A stretch of 64,000 nt of DNA, from contig NC_132996.1 of NCBI RefSeq assembly GCF_048564905.1, positions 53,046,501 through 53,110,500 of the forward strand, in the 5' to 3' direction. The position numbers and the translations under genes were made by a program. The notes under the pieces are model-generated. The model ran no database searches, was not told where the DNA came from, and saw only the letters and a program-made list of their open reading frames with translations. This document shows positions 13,209 to 24,772 of this stretch, in pieces (position 1 is the stretch's first letter; each line of letters begins with the position of its first letter). The DNA comes from Vicugna pacos. Its lineage: Eukaryota; Chordata; Mammalia; Artiodactyla; Camelidae.

Positions 13209-13341
13209 ATGCCTGTGCAGATACCAGAATTGGAGATGATGGATGAAGATCGGTTAATTGAAGAAGCCATGGACAAATTTGTTAACTGTCATGAACAAAC
13301 ATATGAAGAATTTCTGAGCACTTTCCCTCATCTTTCAAAAG
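13209..13341 (+). CDS. IFTAP: IFTAP coding exon A (start codon, residues 1-44)
   Basis: This exon encodes the N terminus of intraflagellar transport-associated protein, beginning [16 protein letters not shown]. The family protein associates with the IFT-A complex (through IFT122) and has been linked to BBSome localisation in cilia. As I recall it, human IFTAP begins MSAHMSGLEIMDEDQL, which has the same length to the conserved MDED and supports this start. The conserved [11 protein letters not shown] follows at about residues 26-36. The acceptor is tttttctttgtctcatag and the donor is AAAG|gtaaat, leaving phase 1, so the next exon completes an Asp codon. The -3 base is G and +4 is C, a middling start context. 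Codons 10 and 11 are also Met. The exon sits about 20.8 kb before the next one. Confidence 0.93.
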
Positions 13342-13874
13342 GTAAATGGAGAATAAACTTTCTGTAGTGGTAGAGATCAAGGATTTTGTTATAACTTTAT
13401 GTCTTTGCTGTCTTTTCAGAGAGACTATTTTATAAGCATTCATTCATTCCATTTGTTTGATCAGGTAATTCTCACCAGGGCATTCGCAGCTGATGCACGT
13501 AAACACCAGCATTTTTATCCAACCAACAGCTATATTACGGAGACAGAGCCACTGAATTTGATAACTAAAAAGAATGTGAGAAATCATTTAGAACAGTCCC
13601 GTCATTATATTTTTGAAGAAACACAAGTGCAGAGAGTGGAGGTTTTTCAAAACATATTTTAAATGTTTAAGAAATATAACCTAGTACAGGGTAGGGATTC
13701 ACATATACACATTTGGATTCTGGCATTGCCACTTTCTGGCGTGGGCGGCAGTCATTGAGTAAATGGGGAATAATAATAGTGTCTTAAAAGTTGATGAGGG
13801 TTAATTGACATAATCCATATAAAACTCTTAGCATAAAGCTCAAACCTGTGTTGTGTGTTTCGTAATGTGTTTGG
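13342..13874. other. Start of the 20.8 kb IFTAP intron
   Basis: Contains an 87-codon open frame (13399-13662) with no splice context or recognisable relatives, which I take to be chance. Nothing else was recognised. Confidence 0.5.
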
Positions 13875-14465
13875 TTGCCAATATCACTGATGAACATAGA
13901 TGCAAAAATCCTCACCAAAATACAAGCAAATATAATCCAACAGCACATAAAAAAGATTATACATCATGATCAAGTGGGGTTCATCCCAGGGACACAAGGG
14001 TGGTTCAACAGACACAAATCAATCAATATAATACATCACATCAACAAGAGAAAGGACAAAAACCACATGATCATCTCAATGGATGCAGAAAAAGCATTTG
14101 ATCAAATTCAACACCCATTGATGATAAAAACTCTCACCAAAGTGAGTATAGAGGGAACATATCTCAATATAATAAAAGCTATATATGGCAAACCTACATA
14201 GTACTCAACAGTGAAAAACTCAAAAGCTTCCCACTAAAATCTGGGACAAGACAAGGCTGCCCACTATCACCACTCCTATTCAACATCGTCTTGGAAGTCC
14301 TAGCCACAGCAATCAGGCAAGAGAGAGAAATAAAAGGGATCCAAATTGGGAAAGAAGAGGTAAAAGTGTCACTATATGCAGATGACATGATACTACATAT
14401 AGAAAACCCTGAAAGGTCCACACAAAAACTACCAGAGCTGATCGAAGAATTCATACAGTATTGTT
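13875..14465 (+). mobile_element. LINE-1 ORF2 fragment (reverse transcriptase domain)
   Basis: An internal piece of L1 ORF2, sense, truncated at both ends. One frame from 13878 to 14201 reads like the RT fingers and palm, with [16 protein letters not shown] and [12 protein letters not shown]. After a frame change near 14200 the text continues with [15 protein letters not shown] and the catalytic YADDMIL (about 14373-14393). It has no 3' UTR or poly(A) tail, so this is a fragment and not a simple 5'-truncated insertion. It cannot code for a working enzyme. Confidence 0.93.
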
Positions 14466-14794
14466 GTTTCATTGAGCCAGCATTTAAACGTTGGGATATA
14501 TTACATAAAAATCTTGATTTGTGGGGTTTTTTTTTTTCCTAATTAAGTGAGCAGATCTGTTGCCTCTTATTTCCCTGCTGTCAGTATCAGCTAGAGCTGG
14601 GAGCCCTTGCCCTGTGACCTCCCTAATTTGACACACTCTCTGTCTCTGCCACACTCTAAAAACGTGTGTGTGCCTTGCCTGCTTCCTTCACTTAAGTGGC
14701 TCCTGGAGGCACTGAGTTGTGCTTCAGATTGCCACTGGCTTGCTCTCAACCTTGGTCCTTTCTGGGTCATTGATCCGCATTTGGGAGACTGTTG

Positions 14795-14935
14795 ACCTGG
14801 CTGCACACTGGACTCAGCTGAGGAGCTTTCAGAGCATCTTAAGACCAGGGCCCAACTGTGGCCTGGGAATCGGGGTTTTATAAAACTTCCTCTGGTGATT
14901 CTAATGTGTACTGAAGACTGAGAACAGGGAGTTTC
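14795..14935 (+). mobile_element. MER5A (hAT-Charlie MITE)
   Basis: Diverged match to the MER5A body: gcacactggactcagctgag, then agggcccaactgtggcctgg, and a terminal gaagactgagaac. A non-autonomous DNA transposon relic. Confidence 0.6.
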
Positions 14936-16794
14936 ATAATCTTTGAGGTCATGACAATTTCAGGATACTCGACTTCATGATTTGAAGCCCTAGTTCACGT
15001 GTCCTTAACAAAAATAAAAGAAGGGCAGTTATACTGAAGGGTAGTGATTCTAACCTGTTTCTTTTATTGTGCGGGGTAGTGGGGATATTGTTATGTGTTT
15101 TGTTTGCACTTAAGGGAAATAGAGAATTTAGGAAGTATCTAGTTAATCTGGGGCTGTGAATGATCTATTCTGGCATGATACATGGATCAAATTAATTTTG
15201 ATAATGGCCAAATCATCTTTTGGTCTGTGATCCTGAGTTTAGGAAGATGTTTGCTTTCTCTGAGCCTAATGATTTAGTTCCTTGTTTTCTGGACCCAGAT
15301 ATGGTGGTATGAATGGCTGCCGTAGGGTGTGGAAATAAGGGTAAAACCAACAGGATTAATGCATTTTGGTATGCCCAGGGCATTTTGATAGCCCAGATTA
15401 TTTTGGAAATTATTTTCAAGGCTGGCTTTATTTTTGTACTCTGAAAGAGTTAAGAACTTCTCGCAGGGGCTTGGGTATTTTAAGGAGGTTATTACTCTGT
15501 TTTTGTTTTTGGGATAGGGAGTCTGTACTGTTTTCAGATTTCTGTATGACCGTTGCATGCCAATAAAGAAACTGTTGCAGATGTGATGACTTCATTTTGA
15601 GTTCAGTTTTGGGCCCCAAATTGAGCTGAAGTAAATGATGACGCAAGTCACATAAACTGCATCTCCAAGCACACTGTTTTTTTTTCCTTTCAAAATATCC
15701 CTAGGCGCCAGTTCACATTATAAACTAATGACCTGAAAAAATTCCTCCTAAAGCACAATGAAATGCGAGTGCAAAAATATGTCTTAAATCAGTATGTGTC
15801 CTTTTTGCCCCCCTGAAACATTTAAATGCCTTCTGAGAATCCAAGCAGGACTGAGGGTCAGCCTAAGAGTCTAATGATAGTTGACAGAATCAATCAAAGT
15901 GAATGTGGTTAATTCTGTTTTAAGGAAGACGTGAAAGCCATTTCTTTAGTTTTCTCCTTCTTTCTAGCCCTTCATTTCACAGTGTGTTTGGTTGTCTTGC
16001 TGATACGAAGTGGAATCTTTTCTCTGTTAAGGTGGTTATCACCACATATACTTATGTACATTTCTTTAGAGAGTTTAGTTTCTCAAGTACATTTCCATTT
16101 CCACTGATTGACTGTTCTATTTATTTTTATATTAGTTACCTGCCAGAATGCTTATGGGATTCATTTTCTTTCCAAGAGCATTAAAAGGGTCAGTAATCCT
16201 ATTAAAAATATTTCCCTGGAAAAAATTAAACTATAGCCTTATTGAAGAAATTCACATTACTGCTTCAGACTCTTAGAAACCAGTTGGAAACTTAATATTA
16301 TAGTGTAATTCTCACTTCAGTACCTTTGTGTTGAACTTATTTTGCAGTTGTTTTTTTTTTTAAGTAGCTTTGGTTTTTAAAATCACGGTGTATATTTGAT
16401 GATAAATCCAATGTTTTATCAAAATGTTTAAAGAACATATTAATTATTAGTTTTAAACAGACAGTTATAATTGAATTCTCAATAGTATCTTAATTCAAGA
16501 AAGTTAAGACCAAGTTGTAAGGCTTGTATTAGAAAATCAGCATGCAGATTTTGGTTTTATTCATTATTGGTGAAGACATTATTATATTTTTAACATTATT
16601 GTGGGTAAAGATAAGAGGCTGACTTTCAATCTTTGGTATTTCAGTTTCTTTGTGAATATGATTAATTTATAGTCCTTTTTAGATTATCTGCCTAAAGGAA
16701 GTAAATGCCTCTTCCTTCGTGTCTCATATTTCTGTCTTTTTTTTTAGGTTACAAAAGCACAGATGTAAATACTTTTATCCGGTTTTCTGTGAAT
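14936..16794. other. Intronic sequence, nothing recognised
   Basis: Mixed-composition DNA with several overlapping short frames near 15213-15646 on both strands. None of them has splice context or recognisable protein content. Confidence 0.45.
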
Positions 16795-16925
16795 GCATTC
16801 ATCCATTTATTCATTCAGTAATTCACTGAGTGTCTTGTTATGGTCAGACTTTCTTGTTTTAGATGCTGAGGGTTCAAGAATAATTAAGATATGGTTTATG
16901 TTCTCAAGTACTCTAGTCTCTCTCT
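16795..16925 (-). mobile_element. LINE-2 3' end, antisense
   Basis: Begins with the antisense L2 tail (attcatccatttattcattca) and continues through cactgagtgtcttgttatgg to a ctcaagtactctagtc end. A CT run and a C-rich patch follow at 16920-16945. Confidence 0.55.
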
Positions 16926-17607
16926 CTCACCCGCCCCCCCACCATTATTGTTCTGATTTTGTGCTTTAGGCTAAATGATTAATTTCCATTAAGGTTGCCT
17001 AACTTCTGCTTAAAATAGTTTGGAAATTGAACTGAAGCTACTGTGATTTCACGATTAACTCTTAAATAAGGCTTTGTTTTTCGTTCCCTCATTTTGTTCT
17101 TAAAATACCTAGGATCCGGTTTCCCAAGGGACTCTGCCCGCGTCTGTACCACCAGTAACAACAGCTCTCTCTCTCTCTCTTCCCTGCCATGCTTGTTGTC
17201 TGCCTCGGCCTATTTTCGTGTGTCTGGATCAAAGATTTTGTTTCTGATTTTGATCTGTAATTTCGCTCCTCGTTTTCTTTATGCCATTCTCATTTCACTT
17301 GCAATACATTGTGCTTTTAGCATTTTATTGTTCTTTCAGCATATCTTTGAAAAAACAGTTCCCGACAATTCAACCTCCCTTTCTCCCTTCATACTTGTTA
17401 ATATTAGAATTAAATCCCCCCTTGGGTAGAACATTGTATATCTGAATGTTCTGGACAGATGGCCATGCCTGTGGCTTTATGATCTGGTGGTGGTCTGGTC
17501 TTTGTCCCAAAGTCTTAGTTTCGAAACCTCTAAAGAGGTTTCAGTTTTTCTTAGGTTTTAATAATCTTAGTAATCGTGAGAGAGTTTGATCTCCTCTTAT
17601 TGATAAG

Positions 17608-18275
17608 CAGCTAACATTTATTAAGTAATAGGTATTATGTTTAGGATAATTAATTATGCTAATGATTATGCTAATGATTGAGATGTTCATAATTAATTGA
17701 TCATCTCAATTAATCTTTATAATAACCTAGTGAATTCCTTTTTTACATTTTAATTTTTATATTTATTATTCTCAACTTACAGATGAGGAAACCAAGGCTT
17801 AAGTTTAAATAACTTGCTGTTATGGACTAAATTGTGTCCCTTCAGAATTTATCTGTTGTGGCCCCAACCCACAAAGCAACTGTATTTGGAGTCAGGGCCT
17901 TTTGAGAGGTAATGAAGATTAAATGAGGTCATGAGGGTGGGGTCCTAACTCAGTGTGACTGGTGTCCTCATGAGAAGAAAGAGACACACGGGGGATGCAC
18001 GCACACAGAGGAAAGACCACGGAGGCCATGGCAAGAAGGCAGCCAAAGAGGTCTCAGGAGAAACCAAACCTGCCAACACCTTGCTTCATCCCTGACTTCT
18101 AGCTTCCAGGAGTGTGAGAAGATAAATCTGTGTTGTTGCAGCCACTCAGCTTGTGGCGTTTTGTTACGGCAGCCCTAACAGACTTGCCCAAGGTCATGTA
18201 ACTACTTAGTGACAGAACTGGATTGTGGGCCTAGTCACCGTGACTGCAAATCCCACACCCTGAACCATTTTGCTT
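17608..18275 (-). mobile_element. MIR SINE split in two by an LTR insertion
   Basis: The left half (17608-17817) reads agctaacatttattaag through the MIR core acagatgaggaaaccaagg to aacttgc. The right half (18183-18275) resumes with cttgcccaaggtcatgtaac and continues agtgacagaactgg. This is the classic antisense MIR order (taacttgcccaaggtcac). The LTR at 17818-18182 fell exactly into the MIR core. A tandem of ttatgctaatga near 17655-17685 is an added local oddity. Confidence 0.85.
17818..18182 (+). mobile_element. MLT1-type solo LTR (ERVL-MaLR), 5-base target duplication
   Basis: A fossil LTR of about 365 bases with the MLT1 signature phrases: a start of tgttatggactaaattgtgt, then ggtcatgagggtggggtcct, and gccactcagcttgtggcgtt near the end. 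It is flanked by the 5-base direct repeat cttgc at 17813-17817 and 18183-18187, the size expected for MaLR elements. No internal region remains. It is old and pre-dates the placental orders by family, and is younger than the MIR it interrupts. Confidence 0.85.
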
Positions 18276-18379
18276 TTCTGCCTTCCTTACAGCATCGGGC
18301 AGGTCTGGAGATCTGGGAGTCACTGGCACGTGGATAATATAAGCCTTAGGAATGGGTGTGCCACCTCCAAATGTAGTTC

Positions 18380-18533
18380 TTCAGCCTTCTCCAGACTATG
18401 AGCTGCACGAAAGCTGGTGGCTTGTGGGTTTGTGGGTTTTGTCCACCATTGTTATTCTAGTGTCTAAAGCAATGCCTGATAATGTAGAATAAGTAGACGG
18501 TTAACACATATTTGTTGAATAAATGAAACAAAG
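18380..18533 (+). mobile_element. LINE-2 3' end
   Basis: Matches the L2 tail: ctatgagctgcacgaaagct, then ctagtgtctaaagcaatgcc, ending atttgttgaataaatga. Sense orientation. Confidence 0.65.
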
Positions 18534-18692
18534 AGAAGATAAGAGCATACAGACCAGCAGAAATAGAGACCAACCCCAAAGAGGCATCCATGTTTAGTGG
18601 ATAAGCACAGCAAGAAGAGCCCACGTGATGCCCCAAGTTTGGACTTGATATACTAGCTAATTGGGAGCCACAGTAGAATTTCAGCACATGCC

Positions 18693-18730
18693 CGCGCGTG
18701 CGCACACACACACACACACACACATACACG
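18693..18730. repeat. Alternating purine-pyrimidine tract, CG plus (CA)n
   Basis: A 38-base run of perfect pyrimidine/purine alternation, starting with CGCGCGTGCG and passing into CA repeats. This is the textbook composition for Z-DNA. It lies in the long IFTAP intron. Confidence 0.9.
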
Positions 18731-21700
18731 CTGCAAGTGATTTTGAAAGGTAGAGGCGAAGAAGAAGAGAAGCAACTAGAGTCAGGGAGACTGGCTGGGA
18801 GGCCAGGCAGAAATACATATATGGTGGTATGGTCTCCAGTGGGGCAGTGGAGGAACAAGTGGAAAAGAAACAGGGCCAATGGGACACTGCAGTGTAAGTG
18901 AGGGATTGACAGCACTTGGTAACAGGTGACTGGCAGAGGATTAGGGAGAAAGATGAGTCACAAGTCTCTTGCCTGGGAGAGGCCCACCGAGGCCGAGTGA
19001 CTTGTTCAGATCTCTCGTTTGAGGAGCCTTTTGTTTTTTTCCTTATTGAGCGTATGTTCTGTGAAGAGCTTAGAATCTTAGGTTGGGATTTGGTTTACAC
19101 TTCTGGACTGATAAATTTTGAGTTGTCAGTTCAGCCAAAGGAATAACCACTCACACATGACAACTTCTAAAATATATGATTAAAAGTGAAACAAGTGACA
19201 GCACATAAAACAACACGCTTCGGAAGTTGACATATCATTTTGGTCCCCAAAGCTATCTTAAATGTGAACGTTAGAATGCACCTTTAAACTTGCACAGGGG
19301 ACAAAGAGTCTTTTCCCCATCTGAAGAAGGAATTTAAAAATCTGTAGACAAATATAGAAAGCAGCTGGCCTTCTTACCAATTTCAGAGCAGGAAAGGAAT
19401 TTTAGTCGAGCATAAAGACAGCCTTCTCTCATAAAAGAAAACACAACAGCAAAAAAGAATCCTTGCTGTGTGGCCTTTTGCAGTTGTTTTTTGTTGAGTG
19501 TTAGATGGAGACCAGCAGGCTAGCATTGTTTTGATACCCTTGCAACTGGCAGCTTGCCTGCTTGCGGAAGTTGGAAACGAATTGACCAGCTCTGTGCTTC
19601 CAGGTGGCACTTAAGCTGCATTTTCTGCGTTGTTGTTATCAGTCATTTAATTCCCTACTGAATATTGAGTGGTGTTTTTAGTTCACACGCCATTTGCTGC
19701 TTCTTTCTGTTTCCTTTTTTATGTTAGCCACATTAAGAAAAAAAGGCAACTCGGGAAGCACTTTGGCAAATGTGAGTTTAACAGTAAAGTGCACTATTGA
19801 AAATAACACAGCAAGTAGCAGTAAACTTGCTTTAACTTAAGACGTAAGCCCCTGGGATGTTAACTTCAAGAGAAATCTGTAGAAGGCGTCATATGAGGAC
19901 TTGCTAATAAAAGTAACTAGGCAATGGAGACAAGCCCCACTTAATTAATCTGACATCCCAAGAGAGAGAATAAAGAAGCAGTAATATTGATTGATTGATT
20001 ATTGATTGGGATGAAAAGAATAAAAGGAGAAGGAAAAAAGTTCAGTTTTATACTGATCATAAATTTAGTAGCTATCTAAATGTGACTTCTTTATCCCTAC
20101 ATAACATCAAATATCACATAGAACACTGAGGGAGGGAAAAAAGTATTGAATGAAGTGAACTAATTTATAGCAGAGTTCTATGGAAGAAACAGCCTCAGTG
20201 GTTTAACCTGTTCTTTCTCTTTGGGGGAACATCTGCAAACTGTAATTAAGCCGTTTTCATTTGTTTATCTATTTCTTTTGTCATCACTAAATCACTGCAC
20301 TTAGGGGACACATTGACAAATTATGAAACACAGAAAACCGCTGGTTCAGTTGCAGAAGGAGTTCCCCCTCCTCAAGTTATAATGGATTTTTGAGCTGATC
20401 GAGCCATTTTGTTTTAGATTTGCTAGCATAAATCTTTAGCTGCAGTTGTTACAATTCGTATTTATTCTACTCATGAATATCTGGGCCATAAAGAGTTATT
20501 TGTTTTCTGTGTCTGCTGTGTTTTAGGTGTAATTGGATAAGGAAAGAAAATGTATGTAAGTATTTACAACATTTTGAATTATAATCATTAAATTAATTTT
20601 CCACAGTGTTTTTAATGCCTAGTATTTTGTTACAATAAATATTTTTCTAGTATGTTTTCTCAGTAAAGCAAGATATTATGAGAAGTTTTTAAATTAGGTT
20701 TATGTCCAAATAAATGAATCATTTTCTTTCTTTATAGCTTCTCAACACACACATATTTGTTATATAGTATATTTTATATGTGTATATAAATTAGAGAGGT
20801 GAACTTTCTTTGGCAAATGGAATTTTGAACTTTTACAAAACCCCAGCAAAGAATTACTCATAGCCAAAGAAACTTTCAGGTTGATCACTGTCAACCTTCA
20901 AGTAGCTAATTTAAACAATACGAAGAGCATGCACATTTGTTTTGTATGCATTCCTCTCTAACGTGTGACATTATTTATACTCGTTGTTGTCAATGTGTTG
21001 TTATACTTAATGGAAAGAGTTAAGTACTAGACTTAGGTGGTCATAAAACTGTGTCCTCTGATTCAGTGAATGGGCACGTATTCACATCTGGATGGTTTTA
21101 GCAAAATGTTCTTTCAGCCATGGAACAATAATATTTTCTTTGAAATGGTCAGCTAAACCCAAAGGGACACAAACAGGAAACTATGTTAACCAAACTCGTA
21201 TCTCCCTTGTATGAAAATCAAACCACAGTCTGTCTAGTATGAGATTTGTGTGTGTGTGTTTGCCTTCCTATCTGGCTTCGTTCCAGGTGGGATAGAGTGA
21301 CGTGACACCAGATGGCTCGCTCTTCTCGCAGCCCCTCGAGCACAGCTAGGACCATTATTCCGTGTTCACGTGCTTTCCAGACTTAGCCTGCTGTTGCGTT
21401 CGTGTGTGTAGTGTGCGAATCGCTTGTTTTAAAAAAGGGACTGTGAATCAAGTACCACTTTTTCTTGTTTTCCACCTTCTCCAAATTATGCGTCGTGTGA
21501 CTTGTAGCCAGTCATCTAGTCCTGGGTATTGTGGTGTCAATCCAGTTCTTCTTGCTCACGTTGAGGTCGTTCCTGCTGTAATTCAGGCATTGAACTAGAA
21601 TCTGGGAATGCACGATGAACGATGTGTTGTTCTTGTTTATTTCTGCGTGCTGGGTGTCCCACACGCTCCAGACGTGTGAAGGCACAGAGTGGTCTCTGTG

Positions 21701-22317
21701 CTTGTTCATCGTACAGTTACAGGTTGTCAGGAAGGCTGTGCTAAGTACCCTTTACACAGTGCTGATAAAACAGTATCCAGAACAGCGCCTTTGGTCTTGG
21801 GGGTCTCAATTTTAGATTGAATAAACACTACATGAGTTAAGAAAAGAGCAGTAAGAATGATTAGAACAGTGAATTTTTAGACTTTTTCTTGTTTTACTTC
21901 AAAGCTTGTTTTCTATTCAAAGGGTGTCGTAGAAGTCCTCTGGAAAAATGGAGGGCGTGTGAAAGACATGTATAATTTAAGTCTGTTCTTGCATTGCTCT
22001 CAGACGCCAAAGTCCGAGTCCTGTATTATTACAAATTTGTGCAGAAGAGGTTATTCTGTCTCATAAAGTTTGAAAACTCCTAAGAAGCATTTATTTATAA
22101 AGGGGGAAGAAAAAAAAGAAGACTCCAACTTTCTCCAACCTACGTGCGCAAAAGACGTTGTCTTAAGTAGATAAATCCTTGTGTAGCAGGCAGCCAGGCA
22201 TGATCTGAGGGCACGGAGAAGTTACTTAGGTTGCTGGGATTTAGTTTTATGAAGAATTTGGCATATTGCCCTTAGATTTCTTATGTTGTTGTGGGCAGGG
22301 CCAGTGTGATGGAAACA
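18731..22317. other. Long intronic stretch with few recognisable repeats
   Basis: About 3.6 kb with little repeat content that I can name. It includes a CpG-richer part at about 21290-21720 and an AT-rich part at 20560-20800. No splice-flanked exon is visible. The low repeat density could reflect constraint (see findings). Confidence 0.45.
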
Positions 22318-22497
22318 ATGCAGTTCTAGCCTTGGAGTCAGAAGACCTGGTCCAGGCATTTATTAATTCTTTGAGACTGCAGACCTGCCACTGACTCTCT
22401 CTGAATCTGTAAATCAGAGGTACTTCTGTCTGCTTGGTGTGTCTTATATGGTTATGATGAGAATCAGATAAAATATACATGAAGGTACTTAGTAGGT
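22318..22497 (+). mobile_element. MIR SINE
   Basis: Diverged MIR, sense: ggagtcagaagacctgg, then gccactgactctctctgaatctgtaaatcagagg, and a tail of ggttatgatgagaatcag. Its last bases overlap the first copy of the local duplication. Confidence 0.6.
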
Positions 22498-22620
22498 TTT
22501 AAAGATTTACTGAAGTGCGATGTTTTATGACTATGGGGACTATTTATGATTTAAAAGAGGAACATCAAGGTTAAATATTAAAGAAATCTTGATTATACAA
22601 TATGAAAACTGTAAAATACT
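22475..22620 (+). repeat. Local duplication, copy A
   Basis: A stretch of about 145 bases that recurs 1.14 kb further on in the same direction. Shared blocks include catgaaggtactt, tttactgaag, atgatttaaaagagg and gttaaatattaaa. By eye the two copies agree at roughly 80 percent. Copy A starts inside the tail of a MIR, so it is not simply a second interspersed element. Confidence 0.75.
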
Positions 22621-22892
22621 GTCCACAGTGTTAGTCATCCATACTCTAATCCTTGGTGTCATTAAAACCAACTATGTGTGGTAGGTATTGTGTAGCGTCT
22701 GTGTGCAATGTGTATTGTACATTGTAAGACTATACAATGCAGGCAGTAATCCTACACTGGCCTCTGGTGGATGGACTAAATAGTATGTCTACACATAGCC
22801 TTCAGGCAAAGGTGTTAATGTGCTTTGACAAAGATAAAATATCAGAAACTTCTTTTTAATTCTAAATTTTTAGATTCTACTCCATGGATCTT

Positions 22893-23048
22893 TGCTTGGG
22901 ACTCCTACCTTAAGTATATGTAAAGATCAGCTGGGAGATGCTTATTAAAATGCAGGTTCCTGGGGAAATAATCCCCAAACTCTGATTTAGTAGTTCTAGT
23001 AAGCAGCCCGGGAGCCTTGACTTTAAGACCAGTTTTGAGAGACACACC
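22893..23048 (+). mobile_element. MER5A (hAT-Charlie MITE)
   Basis: Contains gatcagctgggagatgctta, aaatgcaggttcctgggg and ctctgatttagtagttct, in MER5A order, with a terminal ccagttttgagaga. Old and diverged. Confidence 0.65.
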
Positions 23049-23619
23049 CTAACCGAGATTAGGGAAGGGTATAGGAAGATGGATGAATTCCTCAAAATTC
23101 TATGCTTTTCTATATACTGCATTTCTCTAGAAATAAATTCCATAGCTTTCATGAAATAGTCCATACTTTTCACCCAAAGGGTAAGAACAATTATTTTAGT
23201 TTAAATATAACTTTTTGTTTAATTTCGCCATTTTATATTATCAAAGGTGCTTTGACAGTGAAAAAGCGTGACAGGTTCTAGGAATAATTTTACTGTGATC
23301 TTGCTAATCTCTGATACAGAGGCTAGGATATAATAGCTTACAGAATTTTAGGGTGGGCTTCGGTTCACTGTATATCTCAAGTCTGAAGGATTATAGCACA
23401 TGTGTTTATAAACCAAAGTTACCCAATCACAGGGAAGTATGTCTACTTCTATTCTTGCCAGAAGAACTGCCATTAGCAAGTACACAGGGAAGAGACTTGG
23501 GAGACCACCTGGGCTATGAGGGCATCTTACTGCATGTACTGCTAGGAAATGACCCTCCAATAATTTTTTATTATTATATATTTTATATAATTTGCATTAT
23601 ATATATGCTATATAATTCA

Positions 23620-24491
23620 TACATGAAGGTACTTGGTACGTTTAAAAAGTTTACTGAAGCATAAAATTTTATGATTAGGGTAACTATGATTTAAAAGAGG
23701 GACCACATAGGAATGTAGTTTGCTGCAGCCAGTATGGAAAATAGTGTGGAGATTCCTCAGAAAACTAAAAATAGACTTATCATATGATCCAGCAATCCCA
23801 CTCCTGGGCATATATCCGGAGGGTACTCTAATTTGAAAAGATACATGCACCCCAGTGTTCATAACAGCACTATTTACAATAGCCAAGACATGAAAACAAC
23901 ATAAATGTCCATCGACAGATGACTGGACAAAGAAGTTGTGGTATATTTATACAATGGAATACTACTCAGCCATAAAAATAATAAAATAATGCCATTTGCA
24001 GCAACATGGAGATTGTCATTCAAAGTAAAGTAAGCCAGAAAGAGAAAGAAAAATACCATATAATATCACTTATATGTGGCATCTAAGAAAAAGACACAAA
24101 TGAGCTTATTTACAAAACAGAAGCCGACTTGCAGACATAGAAAACAAACTGATGGTTACCAGAGGGGAAAGGGGGTGGGGAAGGATAAACTGGCAGTTCA
24201 GAACTTGTAGATACTAACTACATATATAAAATAGATAAACAACAAGGTTCTACTGTATAGTATAGGGAACTATATTCAATATCTTATAGTAACCTATAAT
24301 GAAAAAGAATATGAAAATGAACATATGTGCATATATGTATGACTGAAACATCATGCTGTACACCAGAAATTGACACAGCATTGTAAACTGACTATACTTC
24401 AGTTTAAAAAAAATGGAAAAAAAAGAGGCACCTCAAAGTTAAATATTAAATGAATCTTGAGTCCCAAACATAAAAATATAAATGTAAAATA
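23620..24491 (+). repeat. Local duplication, copy B, interrupted by LINE-1
   Basis: The left part (23620-23704) and right part (24421-24491) together match copy A at 22475-22620. An L1 sits between them at exactly the point where copy A reads aaaagagg. Copy A therefore shows the state before the L1 landed. Confidence 0.75.
23705..24420 (+). mobile_element. Young 5'-truncated LINE-1, sense, with target-site duplication
   Basis: Runs from the ORF2 end into the full 3' UTR, with phrases such as atatgatccagcaatcccac, acaatggaatactactcag and tgtacaccagaaattgacac, and an A-rich tail of aaaaaaaatggaaaaaa. It is flanked by aaaagagggacc (23693-23704) and aaaagaggcacc (24421-24432), an 11 of 12 match. 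The tail style resembles camelid L1s from memory. No ORF remains intact. Confidence 0.88.
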
Positions 24492-24772
24492 TTATATATA
24501 TGTATGTATTTTTTTCTTCAGTATTTCTAAGAATGACTTCTTAAAAAGGAAGATTTATGTAGGTATTTTCCTTAGATTGAGGGTCAGAAGGAAATGCGTT
24601 TTACCTCTCCAAATAAATGTTTAATTTTTTTGTTCATGATGGGAAAGTTAGAAGATACAGAGTGGCACCAACACGCGTACATATACACACACAGCAAAAC
24701 AAAAACTGTACTCTTTCTCAGCAATAAAATGTTTAGCTACTCTGGGGCCACTCAGAATGAAGATTATGTTTC

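Noticed and set aside
13399-13662. 87-codon frame just after the first IFTAP coding exon
   Set aside because: No in-phase splice link to IFTAP, no recognisable domain, and the intron donor at 13342 is strong. Most likely chance.
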